From IMG/VR virus record IMGVR_UViG_3300006805_000178, positions 1 through 22,722 of that record: 22,722 nucleotides of DNA; one strand, given 5' to 3'. This DNA is from a virus. A program made the translations under genes and the position numbers. The notes under the pieces were generated by a model. It made no database searches, was not told where the DNA came from, and saw nothing but the letters and a program-made list of their open reading frames with translations. Positions 1 to 7,184 of the stretch are shown piece by piece (position 1 is the first letter of the stretch; each line of letters begins with the position of its first letter).

Positions 1-26
1 GTCTAAATTTAACAGAGGTGGGGCGA

Positions 27-49
27 CCTCCCCCCCTCCTCTCCCCCTA
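27..49. other. pyrimidine-only tract near the left edge
   Basis: Almost every base from 27 to 49 is C or T, mostly C. It lies just after a short hairpin (GAGGT at 15-19, ACCTC at 26-30), in otherwise AT-rich non-coding DNA. It could be a boundary, a packaging feature or part of a terminator for a gene to the left. I see no coding sequence in 1-178. Confidence 0.3.
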
Positions 50-117
50 TTTATTTATGAATTAAAAAACAAATTGAATACAAAATTTATTTACATTTAT
101 TTGCCAGTCACCGGCGC

Positions 118-146
118 TTGGTGGGGCTTGGTGGCGGTGATATAAT
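118..146 (+). promoter_or_regulatory. promoter of the glycan-modification operon
   Basis: A -35 element TTGGTG (118-123) and a perfect -10 TATAAT (141-146) are separated by 17 bases, and TG at 138-139 makes it an extended -10. Transcription would start near 153, about 26 bases before the GTG start at 179, leaving room for the GGAG ribosome binding site at 166-169. Confidence 0.75.
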
Positions 147-178
147 CATAAGTAATAAAAGAATTGGAGTATAAAAAG

Positions 179-1519
179 GTGATTGATTTAAGCATACTAG
201 TCTGCAGTGTTCACTCAAGATACAAAACATTTTTACCTAAGATACAAGAGCAGTTGTATGACCAACTTGCAGCGCTCTCAGAGGATGACCAGCAGCGCGT
301 AGAAATAATAGTGCTGACTGATAACAAACAGATGATGCTAGGTCACAAGCGCAATACAATGATTGATATTGCCCAAGGTAACTACATAGTCTTTGTAGAT
401 GATGATGACCGCATTGCTGATGACTACATAAGCACACTGCTCAATGCCACTGCCAAGGGTACTGATGCCATAGTATTTACAGCTATGGTGAGCCTCAATG
501 GTGAGCCAGCCAAGCCATGTTACTACTCTAAGGTGCATAGGCGTGACTACAATAAGCCTGATGCATACTACCGAATACCTAACCATATCTGCTGTGTTAA
601 GCGCTCAGTGAGCCTTAAAAGCAGCTTTCCTAACATCCTATACGGTGAGGATGCTGGCTATGGTAAGCTCTTGCTGCCACATCTAAAGACTGAGCATGTT
701 ATTGATAAGGTGCTTTACTACTATGACTACAACATTGACACCACAGAAACCCAAGGCTGGCGCAATAACAGCACCAAACAGCGACCCGGCAAGGCTATTG
801 TAGATGTGGTGATACTCTCTAAGGCTAGCAAATATAGAGATAGCCTAATGACTCAAAAAGCCATTGATAGCTGTATAAAGGGCGCTAATGGCTTGCCTAT
901 CAACATCATTGTCATGGAGGGTGGTGTTGGTCAGTACCATAACGCTGTTACCATTCCAAAGCGCGGCAAATTCAACTATAACCAATATGCTAATGAGGGT
1001 GCTGCGCTAGGTAAGGCTGATTGGATTATGATAGCCAACAATGACCTAGAATTTACTGATGGGTGGCTACATAACCTGCTCTCTGCTGACAATCCAGTAG
1101 TTAGCCCACATGAGCCAACTGATATGCGACAAAAGGGCATTATTGATAACCAGCTAGGCTTTGAATGCGGTAGGCACTTTAGTGGATGGTGCTTTATGGT
1201 GAGCCGCGAGTTATGGCTTAAGATTGGTAAGTTTGATGAGGATGTAGATTTTTGGTGCAGTGATGATGTTGTTATAGAGCAGGTCAGAGCAGCCGGTGTG
1301 ACACCAATGCTGGTAAAAGAGTCCATAGTGCGACATGCAGGCTCTGTGACCCTTAAACAGCAGCCAGAGGAAACAGCCAATGATTTAAAGTGGCGCAATG
1401 TGTTTATTTACAATACCAAGTACACTAAAAATAAGTTTGCGGACCATCCAAGTTACATTGCTTGGCTGCGCGACAATAAGGCATTAATAGAGGAGTTACA
1501 AAATGGGCTTACTAAATGA
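179..1519 (+). CDS. tandem-domain family 2 glycosyltransferase
   Basis: About 446 residues carrying two glycosyltransferase (GT-A fold) halves. The first half opens with the strand LSILVCSVHSR and has the acidic sugar-nucleotide/metal motif VDDDD. The second, from about residue 205, has DVVILSK, a second metal-type motif ANNDLEF and the late motif WCSDDV. Family knowledge: GT2 enzymes move a sugar from a nucleotide sugar to an acceptor, here unknown. An upstream TTG at 164 also opens the frame, but TTGGAG there is the ribosome binding site, so I choose GTG at 179. It is first in a four-gene operon and overlaps the methyltransferase by 17 bases. The acceptor could be virion protein, cell-surface glycan or DNA; the sequence does not say which. 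Soluble, with no membrane segment or signal peptide. Confidence 0.8.
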   Translation: MIDLSILVCSVHSRYKTFLPKIQEQLYDQLAALSEDDQQRVEIIVLTDNKQMMLGHKRNTMIDIAQGNYIVFVDDDDRIADDYISTLLNATAKGTDAIVFTAMVSLNGEPAKPCYYSKVHRRDYNKPDAYYRIPNHICCVKRSVSLKSSFPNILYGEDAGYGKLLLPHLKTEHVIDKVLYYYDYNIDTTETQGWRNNSTKQRPGKAIVDVVILSKASKYRDSLMTQKAIDSCIKGANGLPINIIVMEGGVGQYHNAVTIPKRGKFNYNQYANEGAALGKADWIMIANNDLEFTDGWLHNLLSADNPVVSPHEPTDMRQKGIIDNQLGFECGRHFSGWCFMVSRELWLKIGKFDEDVDFWCSDDVVIEQVRAAGVTPMLVKESIVRHAGSVTLKQQPEETANDLKWRNVFIYNTKYTKNKFADHPSYIAWLRDNKALIEELQNGLTK

Positions 1520-2120
1520 TATTGGGCTAAAGTACGATGCTGATAAGAGCAGCCGTTTGCATCATTACCTAGATTTTTACCAAAAGCATCTGCCGGACCA
1601 GTCATTTAGCGGCAGGCTGCTAGAGATTGGTGTTATGGATGGTCTGAGCATGAAAATGTGGCGCGAGTATTACCCTAATGCTGAGATTGTGGGCATTGAC
1701 ATTAAAGAGGATATGGCTAGCTATATGCATAACTCTGATTGGCAAGTGCCTGAAAGCGTTAAGCTCATTACCTGTGATGCAACTGACCCTAAGCAAGTAA
1801 AGGCTCTAGGCAAGTTTGACATTATCCTTGATGATGGTAGCCACTATTGGAGTCACCAGCAAAAGAGTTTTGAACTACTTTATTACTCACAGCTCAATAA
1901 AGGCGGCATCTACATAATTGAGGATTTATGGACCAGTGAGATAGACTTTTACGCTGATGCCAAAATTAATACACTAGAGTATTTAAACCAGCTCAAGAAA
2001 AAAGGCTTTAAAATGACATTCTTTAAACACAAACATAATGGACCGGGCATATCGGTTGCATTCCCTGATTACAAAGATTTGGATAGCCAAACTGTAGTTA
2101 TAAAGGCAGGGCAGAAATGA
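1503..2120 (+). CDS. class I SAM-dependent methyltransferase
   Basis: A 205-residue protein with the Rossmann-type motif I LLEIGVMDGLS (about 41-51), a following acidic residue at the end of strand 2 (VGIDI) and a motif IV-like FDIILDDGSHYW. These mark a class I S-adenosylmethionine methyltransferase; the DDGSH pattern resembles small sugar O-methyltransferases of antibiotic and cell-surface pathways. It starts inside the end of the glycosyltransferase gene with a good GGAG site 8 bases upstream and is joined to the next gene by an ATGA overlap, so the genes are translationally coupled. Inference: it methylates the sugar being transferred or built by its neighbours. Soluble, with no signal peptide. 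Confidence 0.78.
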   Translation: MGLLNDIGLKYDADKSSRLHHYLDFYQKHLPDQSFSGRLLEIGVMDGLSMKMWREYYPNAEIVGIDIKEDMASYMHNSDWQVPESVKLITCDATDPKQVKALGKFDIILDDGSHYWSHQQKSFELLYYSQLNKGGIYIIEDLWTSEIDFYADAKINTLEYLNQLKKKGFKMTFFKHKHNGPGISVAFPDYKDLDSQTVVIKAGQK

Positions 2121-2860
2121 TACTTATAGCCGGTGGCAAAGGCTTTATTGGTAGTCATGTTGCTAAGGTATTTGATGGGCTAGATGCCGGACTTTACGAC
2201 ATTGTAGACCTTAAGGATGGGCAAGACATTTGCAACCTTAAAGACACCAGCAAATATGATGTGATTGTGCTGCTTGCAGCCAACCTAGGGCATGATATGG
2301 ATATGTTCCAAGACAACCTAGCAATATACCGCTGGGCTGCCCGGCAATCTGCACACATTATTTATACAAGCTCTGCAGCGGTGTATGGTGACAACAATGC
2401 AGCTCATACAGAGAATGAGGCAACACCAGCACCTACTTTATACGGCAGGTCTAAGCTGATTGGTGAGCAAATCATTAGCCAAGCCTGCCAGCGCCGCACT
2501 ATTTTACGACTCGCTAATGTTTACGGTAATGGTGATGGTAATGGCGCAATAGACATATTTAAGCGTGGTGGTAATAAGATTTATGGCAATGGTGAGGATG
2601 TGCGCGATTATGTACATGTTTCTGTTGTGGCTGAGGCTATCAAGCGCATTGCTCTAAATCCAAGTGCCTACAATAAAGAAATATTTAATATATCTAGCTT
2701 TGTGCCAGTTACTACTAATGAGGCATACATGAAATACGCTAAAGCCTATCTGACTGAGGGCTTGCCGGCTGAATACCTGCCAGCGCGCGGTTTTGATGTT
2801 AGCTACTCACTGCTTTGGAATGCCAAGGCTAAAGAGGCTGGGCTGATAGATGCAAATTAG
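2117..2860 (+). CDS. NAD-dependent sugar epimerase/dehydratase (extended SDR)
   Basis: A 247-residue extended short-chain dehydrogenase/reductase. The N-terminal NAD-binding motif is GGKGFIGSH (about 6-14), a conserved TSSAAVYG segment carries the catalytic Ser region, and YGRSK gives the Tyr-x3-Lys catalytic pair. Family members epimerise or dehydrate nucleotide sugars such as UDP-glucose or GDP-mannose. It is somewhat shorter than typical GalE-type enzymes (about 310-330 aa), mainly in the C-terminal substrate lobe, so the substrate cannot be named. ATGA coupling to the methyltransferase and an 11-base overlap with the next gene place it in the glycan operon, where it would make the nucleotide-sugar donor. 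Confidence 0.8.
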   Translation: MILIAGGKGFIGSHVAKVFDGLDAGLYDIVDLKDGQDICNLKDTSKYDVIVLLAANLGHDMDMFQDNLAIYRWAARQSAHIIYTSSAAVYGDNNAAHTENEATPAPTLYGRSKLIGEQIISQACQRRTILRLANVYGNGDGNGAIDIFKRGGNKIYGNGEDVRDYVHVSVVAEAIKRIALNPSAYNKEIFNISSFVPVTTNEAYMKYAKAYLTEGLPAEYLPARGFDVSYSLLWNAKAKEAGLIDAN

Positions 2861-3500
2861 TGTTACCGTCATGGCTGTGCCAGCGCGTAAGCTGCAGGCT
2901 GAGTATCTAGCGGCTATATTGCGGTATTACCCATTTAGCGATGTTTCAGTTACCTATGATGAGGTTGCAGCCGGTACGCATGAGTCAGAATGGCTTAATG
3001 GTAAAAGCTCGCTACTGGCTGGTGTTGGTAAAGGTGATTGGCATGTAGTTATTCAGGATGATGCCATACTGACACCTAATTTGTATGAAAACATTGAGGG
3101 CGCTATAAACAATGTGCCTACTAAATCAATCATATCGCTCTACACTGGCAAAGCGCGCCCATTCCCTGAAAGGGTCAAAGAGGCGGTCAATAAAGTGGTA
3201 GATGAGACCTTTTTGCAGTACATCCTGCTTATGTGGGGTGTGGGCATCGTAATACCTACTAGCCACATTGAGCCATTGCTTGATTTTGTTGCGGACCGCA
3301 CAGAGCCTTATGACACTCGCATTGGTATCTTTTACCAGCGCAACCGCTTGCCTGTTTATTACACTATGCCAAGCCTTGTAGACCATGATGATGACTTAGG
3401 CACTGCAATACCCGGACATGGCACAAAGCCCGGTGCTAGAGTCGCACATAGGCTTGCTACAGGACCAGTCAAATGGCACAACAAAGTAATCACCATCTAA
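2850..3500 (+). CDS. glycosyltransferase-like protein
   Basis: A 216-residue soluble protein starting with a strand (QISVTVMAVPAR) and carrying WHVVIQDDAIL at about 63-73, a DxD-like acidic motif at the end of a beta strand as in GT-A enzymes. Later segments (SLYTGKARPFP, MWGVGIVIP) and the C-terminal VDHDDDLG look like the GT25-like or phage-specific glycosyltransferase group known from other siphophages. The ATG overlaps the end of the epimerase gene by 11 bases. It is last in the operon and followed by a terminator. The acceptor is unknown. The assignment rests on the motif pattern and context, so it is less certain than for the first gene. Confidence 0.6.
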   Translation: MQISVTVMAVPARKLQAEYLAAILRYYPFSDVSVTYDEVAAGTHESEWLNGKSSLLAGVGKGDWHVVIQDDAILTPNLYENIEGAINNVPTKSIISLYTGKARPFPERVKEAVNKVVDETFLQYILLMWGVGIVIPTSHIEPLLDFVADRTEPYDTRIGIFYQRNRLPVYYTMPSLVDHDDDLGTAIPGHGTKPGARVAHRLATGPVKWHNKVITI

Positions 3501-3504
3501 TACA

Positions 3505-3529
3505 GAAAAACGCCCCTAAAGGCGCTTTC
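3505..3529. terminator. bidirectional intrinsic terminator
   Basis: CGCC (3511-3514) pairs with GGCG (3521-3524) around a six-base loop, extended by flanking A and T bases. The run of five A on the left (3506-3510) becomes a U-tract for minus-strand transcripts, and the TTT on the right serves the plus strand more weakly. It sits between convergent operons ending at 3500 (+) and 3647 (-). Confidence 0.65.
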
Positions 3530-3552
3530 CTGCTTTAAACCACACCTCACGA

Positions 3553-3636
3553 GTGGGTTAGGGCTGGCTGCTGCAACTGCATTACTGCATTCGGACCATT
3601 GAACTATATTAAACCCACATGGGGTACGCACCAGCC
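3553..3636. repeat. interleaved inverted repeats, possible structured RNA
   Basis: GTGGGTT (3553-3559) is complementary to AACCCAC (3612-3618), and GGCTGG (3562-3567) to CCAGCC (3631-3636). The two pairs interlock, a pseudoknot arrangement. A small TGCA-loop-TGCA hairpin (about 3576-3590) lies between. The stretch is non-coding on both strands and would be the 3' untranslated end of the minus-strand operon. Confidence 0.4.
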
Positions 3637-3646
3637 TTGTGCTATT

Positions 3647-4069
3647 TTACTCAGCTAAATCAGACAGGGCAAATACAACGCCCCGGCAAAATTTATCACC
3701 ATCCTCTAGGACATCAAAATAAGCAGCGTTTGGTATGTTGGTCTCAATGTACCAACTGTAATCATTGGTAGACCACTGAGCATCAATTTTAAGTTTGGCA
3801 TTCAAGCCGCGTTGTATAGCGCTGCAATGGTCACAAGCCTCATCACAGCCAGTAATCATGCAATCTTTATCAAACATGATAACAACACCATCATAAGCGC
3901 CTACCTCATCATAAATAGCGCCCTCAAATTCTACATTGTCATCAGAGTAGCCAGTTACAATAACCAAGCCATTGGCTTTAGCCATGTTTAAATCATCCTC
4001 TGCGATTTTATTACCATATTCCATGCCATTTAGCTTTTGCGCTAGGTACTGTGGGTGTGTTAGTTCCAT
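3647..4069 (-). CDS. conserved phage protein of unknown function
   Basis: A 140-residue acidic, soluble protein. It has a segment GAIYDEVGAYDG, a cysteine cluster CDEACDHC (about 75-82) and a C-terminal part ending in CRGVVFALSDL. I recall similar small proteins (KANGLVIV, EIGAY, CRGIVFAL) in many phages, always as hypothetical proteins; no function is known to me. The clustered cysteines could bind a metal. A GGAG site 10 bases before the ATG sets the start. It is the last gene of the long minus-strand operon, followed by structured non-coding DNA and a terminator. Confidence 0.7.
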   Translation of the reverse strand: MELTHPQYLAQKLNGMEYGNKIAEDDLNMAKANGLVIVTGYSDDNVEFEGAIYDEVGAYDGVVIMFDKDCMITGCDEACDHCSAIQRGLNAKLKIDAQWSTNDYSWYIETNIPNAAYFDVLEDGDKFCRGVVFALSDLAE

Positions 4070-4075
4070 AATTAT

Positions 4076-4216
4076 TTACTCCTTAATTTCGTAATAACAG
4101 GTTATGTTTGCACAAATTACTTGTTCATATTTGTTTGTGGGTGGCTTAGTGGACATTGCAGCAATGATAAATATTGCCACAAAAAGAAACAGTACAAATG
4201 CTACAAAGTCTCTCAT
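4076..4216 (-). CDS. 46-residue single-pass membrane peptide
   Basis: A short gene: an N-terminal hydrophobic helix (FVAFVLFLFVAIFIIAAM, about residues 3-21) followed by a polar tail with two cysteines (ICANITC). Its ATG overlaps the stop of the winged-helix gene (ATGA at 4213-4216), and its own 3' end carries the GGAG site of the next gene, so it is embedded in the operon and very likely translated. Topology probably puts the cysteine tail outside the membrane. Function unknown; small phage membrane peptides often act in superinfection exclusion or host inhibition, but nothing here proves it. Confidence 0.7.
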   Translation of the reverse strand: MRDFVAFVLFLFVAIFIIAAMSTKPPTNKYEQVICANITCYYEIKE

Positions 4217-4710
4217 TGCCCTGCAATCCTATAGAGGAATGTGTTACTAGCTCTGCCATTCTTAAGGTATTGGCGCTCTGTTACGATGTTATGCCCATCC
4301 TTGCGTAACTCAAATATAGTGCCACCATATCGCAAGCTAATGCGTGACAGCTCAAAATTGAATGCACCGCCGGGGCGCTTAATCATTTCAAGCACTCTAC
4401 CATGCTGGGTTTTATTCTTGAGCTTTGTTTTGCCTATATGTGCTGGCAACTCATACTGCGGTAGCCTAGCCCTGCCATTGAGCTTAATGCCCTCTTGCAG
4501 ATACGCCAGTATTACTTTGTTAGCAGTTTGAATGCCTGTTTGCCTACGCATCTGCAGCACAATGCTTTTTGTACCAGCCGCGCACATCGCAATGTATTCC
4601 ATTTGGTGTGTAGTCAGCTCTATATTGAAATACGCTTTGGCAAAGCGCTCAATGTCTGATATTTGCCTTTTGCCCATTGGTTGTATTGCCGGTGGTTTAA
4701 CTTGCGGCAT
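4213..4710 (-). CDS. winged-helix DNA-binding-like protein
   Basis: A 165-residue basic protein. The N-terminal part (about 17-75) is helical, with MRRQTGIQTANKVILAYL resembling a helix-turn-helix. The C-terminal part, from TQHGRVLEMIKR (about residue 103), has the order helix, helix, LRYGGTIFELRKDGHNI, then a beta hairpin, the pattern of a winged helix seen in many phage proteins (recognition helix followed by ELRxxGxxI). Start chosen by AAGGAGG nine bases upstream; it overlaps the preceding gene by 14 bases and the next by 4. Likely a DNA-binding regulator or replication accessory, but the target is unknown. Confidence 0.65.
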   Translation of the reverse strand: MPQVKPPAIQPMGKRQISDIERFAKAYFNIELTTHQMEYIAMCAAGTKSIVLQMRRQTGIQTANKVILAYLQEGIKLNGRARLPQYELPAHIGKTKLKNKTQHGRVLEMIKRPGGAFNFELSRISLRYGGTIFELRKDGHNIVTERQYLKNGRASNTFLYRIAGQ

Positions 4711-5143
4711 AAAAATTACCCTCCTTAGCTATTAATGGTATCTGTTTAGCCCATGAATTATCATAAGCACCAATACCGCTGTTACTGATTACAATGCCCT
4801 GTGGCTTATCCGCTGGCGCATCGTACTTTTTAAGCTCATTAAGCCGGGGTAGCCATTCAGGTATTAGCTCTAGTAGCTTTATGCACCGGCTGCGGTCATC
4901 CCTATCACTAGGCGGCATAAATCCAAATGCTTGCTCACTGCTAAAGCCAGTCATGTGTTTGGCTATGGCTTTTGACGATGTGCCAGTAGAGCCAGCCAGC
5001 GCCCAAAACAATGCGCGTTGCTCTACACTCTTGCCATGACAGATAGCCGGCTGATTGCAGCTAGGGCAGCAGCCAACACCATCTATTTGCTTAACACTGT
5101 ACATGGCATTGCCATCATAGTTGCGGTCACATATTTTACTCAT
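4697..5143 (-). CDS. conserved phage protein with N-terminal zinc-like site
   Basis: A 148-residue protein with a CCPSC cysteine cluster near residue 25, then the segment GTSSKAIAKHMTG and a RCIKLLELIPEWLPRLNEL block. The latter two recall a small hypothetical protein common in tailed phages (SSKxIxxxMTG, then RCxxLLxxxPEW). Function unknown. A GGAG site precedes the ATG, which overlaps the stop of the previous gene by 8 bases. The C-terminal 40 residues look variable and may be specific to this phage. Confidence 0.65.
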   Translation of the reverse strand: MSKICDRNYDGNAMYSVKQIDGVGCCPSCNQPAICHGKSVEQRALFWALAGSTGTSSKAIAKHMTGFSSEQAFGFMPPSDRDDRSRCIKLLELIPEWLPRLNELKKYDAPADKPQGIVISNSGIGAYDNSWAKQIPLIAKEGNFYAAS

Positions 5144-5285
5144 ATCCGCACTCCTTTTTACCGTTGCTCATTGTACGGTGGTGGCAGTTATAGCCGGCTT
5201 GCTCTTTAGGGCAAGGCTGCCAGCTATCTAGCCAGTCTTGGAATGCCAGCCGTTTAAGCTCAATCCATGCAATTAATTTATTCAC
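5136..5285 (-). CDS. 49-residue cysteine-rich protein, start uncertain
   Basis: The frame is open from 5366, but the first 27 codons overlap the preceding gene in another frame. A GAGG site lies six bases before GTG at 5285, which gives the usual short overlap (8 bases) with the upstream gene, so I start there. The product is an amphipathic Trp-rich helix (IAWIELKRLAFQDWLDSW) followed by a small cluster with three cysteines and two histidines (CPKEQ..NCHH..KKEC) that could hold a metal. Function unknown. Confidence 0.5.
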   Translation of the reverse strand: MNKLIAWIELKRLAFQDWLDSWQPCPKEQAGYNCHHRTMSNGKKECGYE

Positions 5286-5559
5286 CACATGCCTCACTTT
5301 CATGCTCATGCTTACAGGGCTTATAAATATTGCTTTTCCATAGAGCCTTTTTAGATATTCGCTCAATCTTGGTAATGATGCCTTTTTTAGATGCTCGCTT
5401 AAATGCGCCGCCTAGTGGGGTGTAATCATCTAAGCCATAGCCAGCGGACTCAAGAAACATAATTAGAATATCGGCTATTATGTATTGATTGTCTCGCGCA
5501 AATGCCTCTAGCAATCGGTCTGCTGCATCTGCCCATGCTTGGGTTTTTCCATCAATCAT
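5278..5559 (-). CDS. 93-residue hypothetical phage protein
   Basis: The N-terminal 45 residues are acidic and helical (WADAADRLLEAFARDNQYIIADILIMFLESAGYG); the rest is strongly basic (KRASKKGIITKIERISKKALWKS). A charge split of this kind suits a small helical DNA- or protein-binding factor. The FKRASKKGIITKI stretch can be read as a short wing-helix pattern, which makes nucleic-acid binding plausible but unproven. AAGGAGG precedes the ATG. It overlaps both neighbours by eight bases, so it is coupled in the operon. Confidence 0.6.
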   Translation of the reverse strand: MIDGKTQAWADAADRLLEAFARDNQYIIADILIMFLESAGYGLDDYTPLGGAFKRASKKGIITKIERISKKALWKSNIYKPCKHEHESEACGE

Positions 5560-5740
5560 GTAAACCCTCCTTATGACCTTTATTTAATGCTGCTCTGAGC
5601 TTTTGCCTAGCCCGGCTGTCTATCTTAGGCTGTATTTCTTTTTCTGGCACAACTAACACCTGCACAAATGCTTTTGCATCACAGCCAGCCTTTGGGCATT
5701 TCATGGTGATGTGCTTAACGCCGGGCTTTTCATTGGGCAT
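5552..5740 (-). CDS. 62-residue hypothetical protein
   Basis: The frame opens further upstream, but the ATG at 5740 has GAGGAG just before it and leaves only an 11-base overlap with the upstream gene, so it is the likely start. The product has TMKCPKAGC near the N-terminus (a CX4C pair that could bind metal), a short strand-rich part (AFVQVLVV) and a basic helical C-terminus (RARQKLRAALNKGHKEG). Function unknown. Confidence 0.6.
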   Translation of the reverse strand: MPNEKPGVKHITMKCPKAGCDAKAFVQVLVVPEKEIQPKIDSRARQKLRAALNKGHKEGLHD

Positions 5741-6092
5741 TTGTATACTCCTCAAGTTTTGCCAGAGCATCTACTGACCTTTGTTTTTGCTCATCAGTCA
5801 TGTGCTTTAAGTGGTAATTATCCCCATCAGTGGTACATTTCTCACAGTCTTTGCGCCAAAATCTACCAAGGGCTATGTCTGGACTAATCTCATCCCACAA
5901 CTTGCGCTCTTTTTTGGCTAACTTTTTAAGCTCTGGTGTTGCTTTGACCGTATGACCAGTACCTAATGCGCCGCCAGAATGACCGCCGGACATACAATAA
6001 TATTCAGCGTATGGAAATTTGAAAGTCCATATAAGCGGTGTTTCGTGATTATTGCAAACTATTATCTCTGCTGGTTTTGTTTGCTCAGGCAT
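5730..6092 (-). CDS. small zinc-ribbon-like phage protein
   Basis: A 120-residue soluble protein. Its first half has CNNHETPLIWTF...YAEYYCMSGGH, the outline of a degenerate zinc ribbon seen in small siphophage proteins (CxxHxxPL, then a second C/H pair); here the usual second cysteine is replaced by glycine (CMSGGH). A further CEKC pair lies near residue 84. The C-terminus is a charged helix. The start codon shares a base with the upstream stop (TAATG) and has GAGGTAAG before it. Function unknown; a nucleic-acid-binding role is a guess. Confidence 0.6.
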   Translation of the reverse strand: MPEQTKPAEIIVCNNHETPLIWTFKFPYAEYYCMSGGHSGGALGTGHTVKATPELKKLAKKERKLWDEISPDIALGRFWRKDCEKCTTDGDNYHLKHMTDEQKQRSVDALAKLEEYTNAQ

Positions 6093-6442
6093 TACTTACC
6101 TCCGCACTCAGACACCTTTGCTGGCGCTGTATTAAAGGCTGCATCATGCTCTGCAATCGCTTGCTGCTTTTCTGCTGTGCCTTGGTTTTGTGCTACAAAT
6201 TCTGCAATGCAGGCATCCTCACCGGCTTTGGTACTAAATGCCTTAATGCACTCTGGCACTGCTGGGTCTGAGTTATCACAGCTATCTACCGGGTTACTCC
6301 ATCGGTCTGGGTATTGGCAGTTGCTGTGGTCAAATGTCTGGGCTGCGCTGGCTGGCTGTGGGCGCGTTTGGACCGGCAAAGCGGTACTTATGCCAACTAT
6401 CAGGATTGATACGCCTAGAGCGCTTAATATAAGCCGTTTCAT
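6092..6442 (-). CDS. secreted five-cysteine protein
   Basis: A 116-residue protein with a clear Sec signal peptide: basic MKR, hydrophobic LILSALGVSILIVGISTAL, then a probable signal-peptidase I site around PASAA (about 30-34). The mature part of about 80 residues has five cysteines and the phrase DSCDNSDPAVPEC, suggesting an extracellular disulfide-bonded fold with one free cysteine. An exported protein among early phage genes may modify the cell surface or block superinfection; I know no named family. ATGA coupling to the 29-residue gene upstream and TAATG coupling downstream place it in the operon. Confidence 0.7.
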   Translation of the reverse strand: MKRLILSALGVSILIVGISTALPVQTRPQPASAAQTFDHSNCQYPDRWSNPVDSCDNSDPAVPECIKAFSTKAGEDACIAEFVAQNQGTAEKQQAIAEHDAAFNTAPAKVSECGGK

Positions 6443-6528
6443 CTGCGCTTGTTACCTTTCAGTGCCTGCATACATAGTGTTGCAAAAAACATTAAGCCTA
6501 GTATTTGAAAAAATAGTGTCCACTCCAT
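6439..6528 (-). CDS. 29-residue membrane peptide
   Basis: A very short gene supported by one of the best ribosome binding sites in the window (AGGAGG, spacing 8) and by ATGA coupling to the secreted-protein gene. The peptide is one hydrophobic helix (WTLFFQILGLMFFATLCMQAL) with a basic tail KGNKRR, so it should sit in the membrane with the C-terminus inside. It may be a coupling peptide or a toxin-like phage membrane peptide. Function unknown. Confidence 0.6.
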   Translation of the reverse strand: MEWTLFFQILGLMFFATLCMQALKGNKRR

Positions 6529-6529
6529 G

Positions 6530-7183
6530 TTATTTGCCTCCTAAGATTGCATCTGCTTGGGCAAGTAATTGCTCTGGGTCAGTATCATTAATTAGTTTCT
6601 CTGCACCCTCCATTGATATTTCAAGATTGGTGTATTCAATAGCACCACCCTTGGCGCGAGTCCGGGCGCTTACTAATGACTCACCGGCTAGCTGCAGTTG
6701 CTTGCCTGCTTTTGCATATGCGGCTGTTTCAGCTACCCTAGCCTCTGCCTCCACAATCTGTAGCTCTAAATCACCTTTAATCATTTCTAGGCGCTCTCTG
6801 GTGCTTGTCATGCGGTTTTTCATATCCACTAGACCTTTGCGCGTATTGTCAGCAACAACCAAGCGGCGCGCCCACTCGCGTTTTTTGATTGGGTCTTTAG
6901 TGTTTCGGTATGTTGCAGCGGCAACTGACCTAGCGCTTTGAGCCTTTTTAATTTGATTACCAACTTCTATTGAGCGAGTCACGCCAATGGCTGACAACAC
7001 TTCTTGCTGGTTATCTTTAAGAATTTTTACATCCTCACGCTGTATGTCTACCAATGCCTCTGTTTCGCCTTGGCTCAACCTGACACCATGCGGCGCTTTG
7101 AGCTTGATGCCCACTTTAAAGCGATTAATAAAGCCACTCATGCCAGTGGAATATGGTGTTACTACTTTTGCTTTAGTTGCCAT
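6530..7183 (-). CDS. coiled-coil protein of unknown function
   Basis: A 217-residue highly charged, almost fully helical protein. From about residue 40 to 190 it shows heptad-like spacing (EDVKILKDNQQEVLSAI, TSTRERLEMIKGDLELQI, EAEARVAETAAYAKAG). No catalytic motif and no membrane segment are visible; the N-terminus STGMSGFINRFKVGIKLK is basic. In length and helix content it resembles PspA-type or phage scaffold-like proteins, but I do not see enough to assign either. GGAGG eight bases before the ATG supports the start. Downstream the 29-residue gene begins at its stop. Confidence 0.65.
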   Translation of the reverse strand: MATKAKVVTPYSTGMSGFINRFKVGIKLKAPHGVRLSQGETEALVDIQREDVKILKDNQQEVLSAIGVTRSIEVGNQIKKAQSARSVAAATYRNTKDPIKKREWARRLVVADNTRKGLVDMKNRMTSTRERLEMIKGDLELQIVEAEARVAETAAYAKAGKQLQLAGESLVSARTRAKGGAIEYTNLEISMEGAEKLINDTDPEQLLAQADAILGGK

Positions 7184-7184
7184 T

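Noticed and set aside
164-178. TTG start for the first gene (and the TTG at 13601 for the HNH gene)
   Set aside because: In both cases the TTG is part of a TTGGAG(G) ribosome binding site with a GTG or ATG correctly spaced downstream.
976-1398. 140-codon open frame on the minus strand
   Set aside because: It is wholly inside the glycosyltransferase gene, without ribosome binding site or neighbours in that direction.
3553-3619. tRNA-like element on the minus strand (7-bp acceptor-like stem and a GTTCAATGG D-loop-like stretch)
   Set aside because: The acceptor pairing and the D-arm cannot be placed at consistent spacing, and no T-arm with TTC or proper anticodon stem exists.
5979-6941. 320-codon open frame on the plus strand
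   Set aside because: It lies opposite several minus-strand genes with good ribosome binding sites and overlaps. The translation is low in charge and cysteine/serine-rich like a shadow frame, and it has no start signal.
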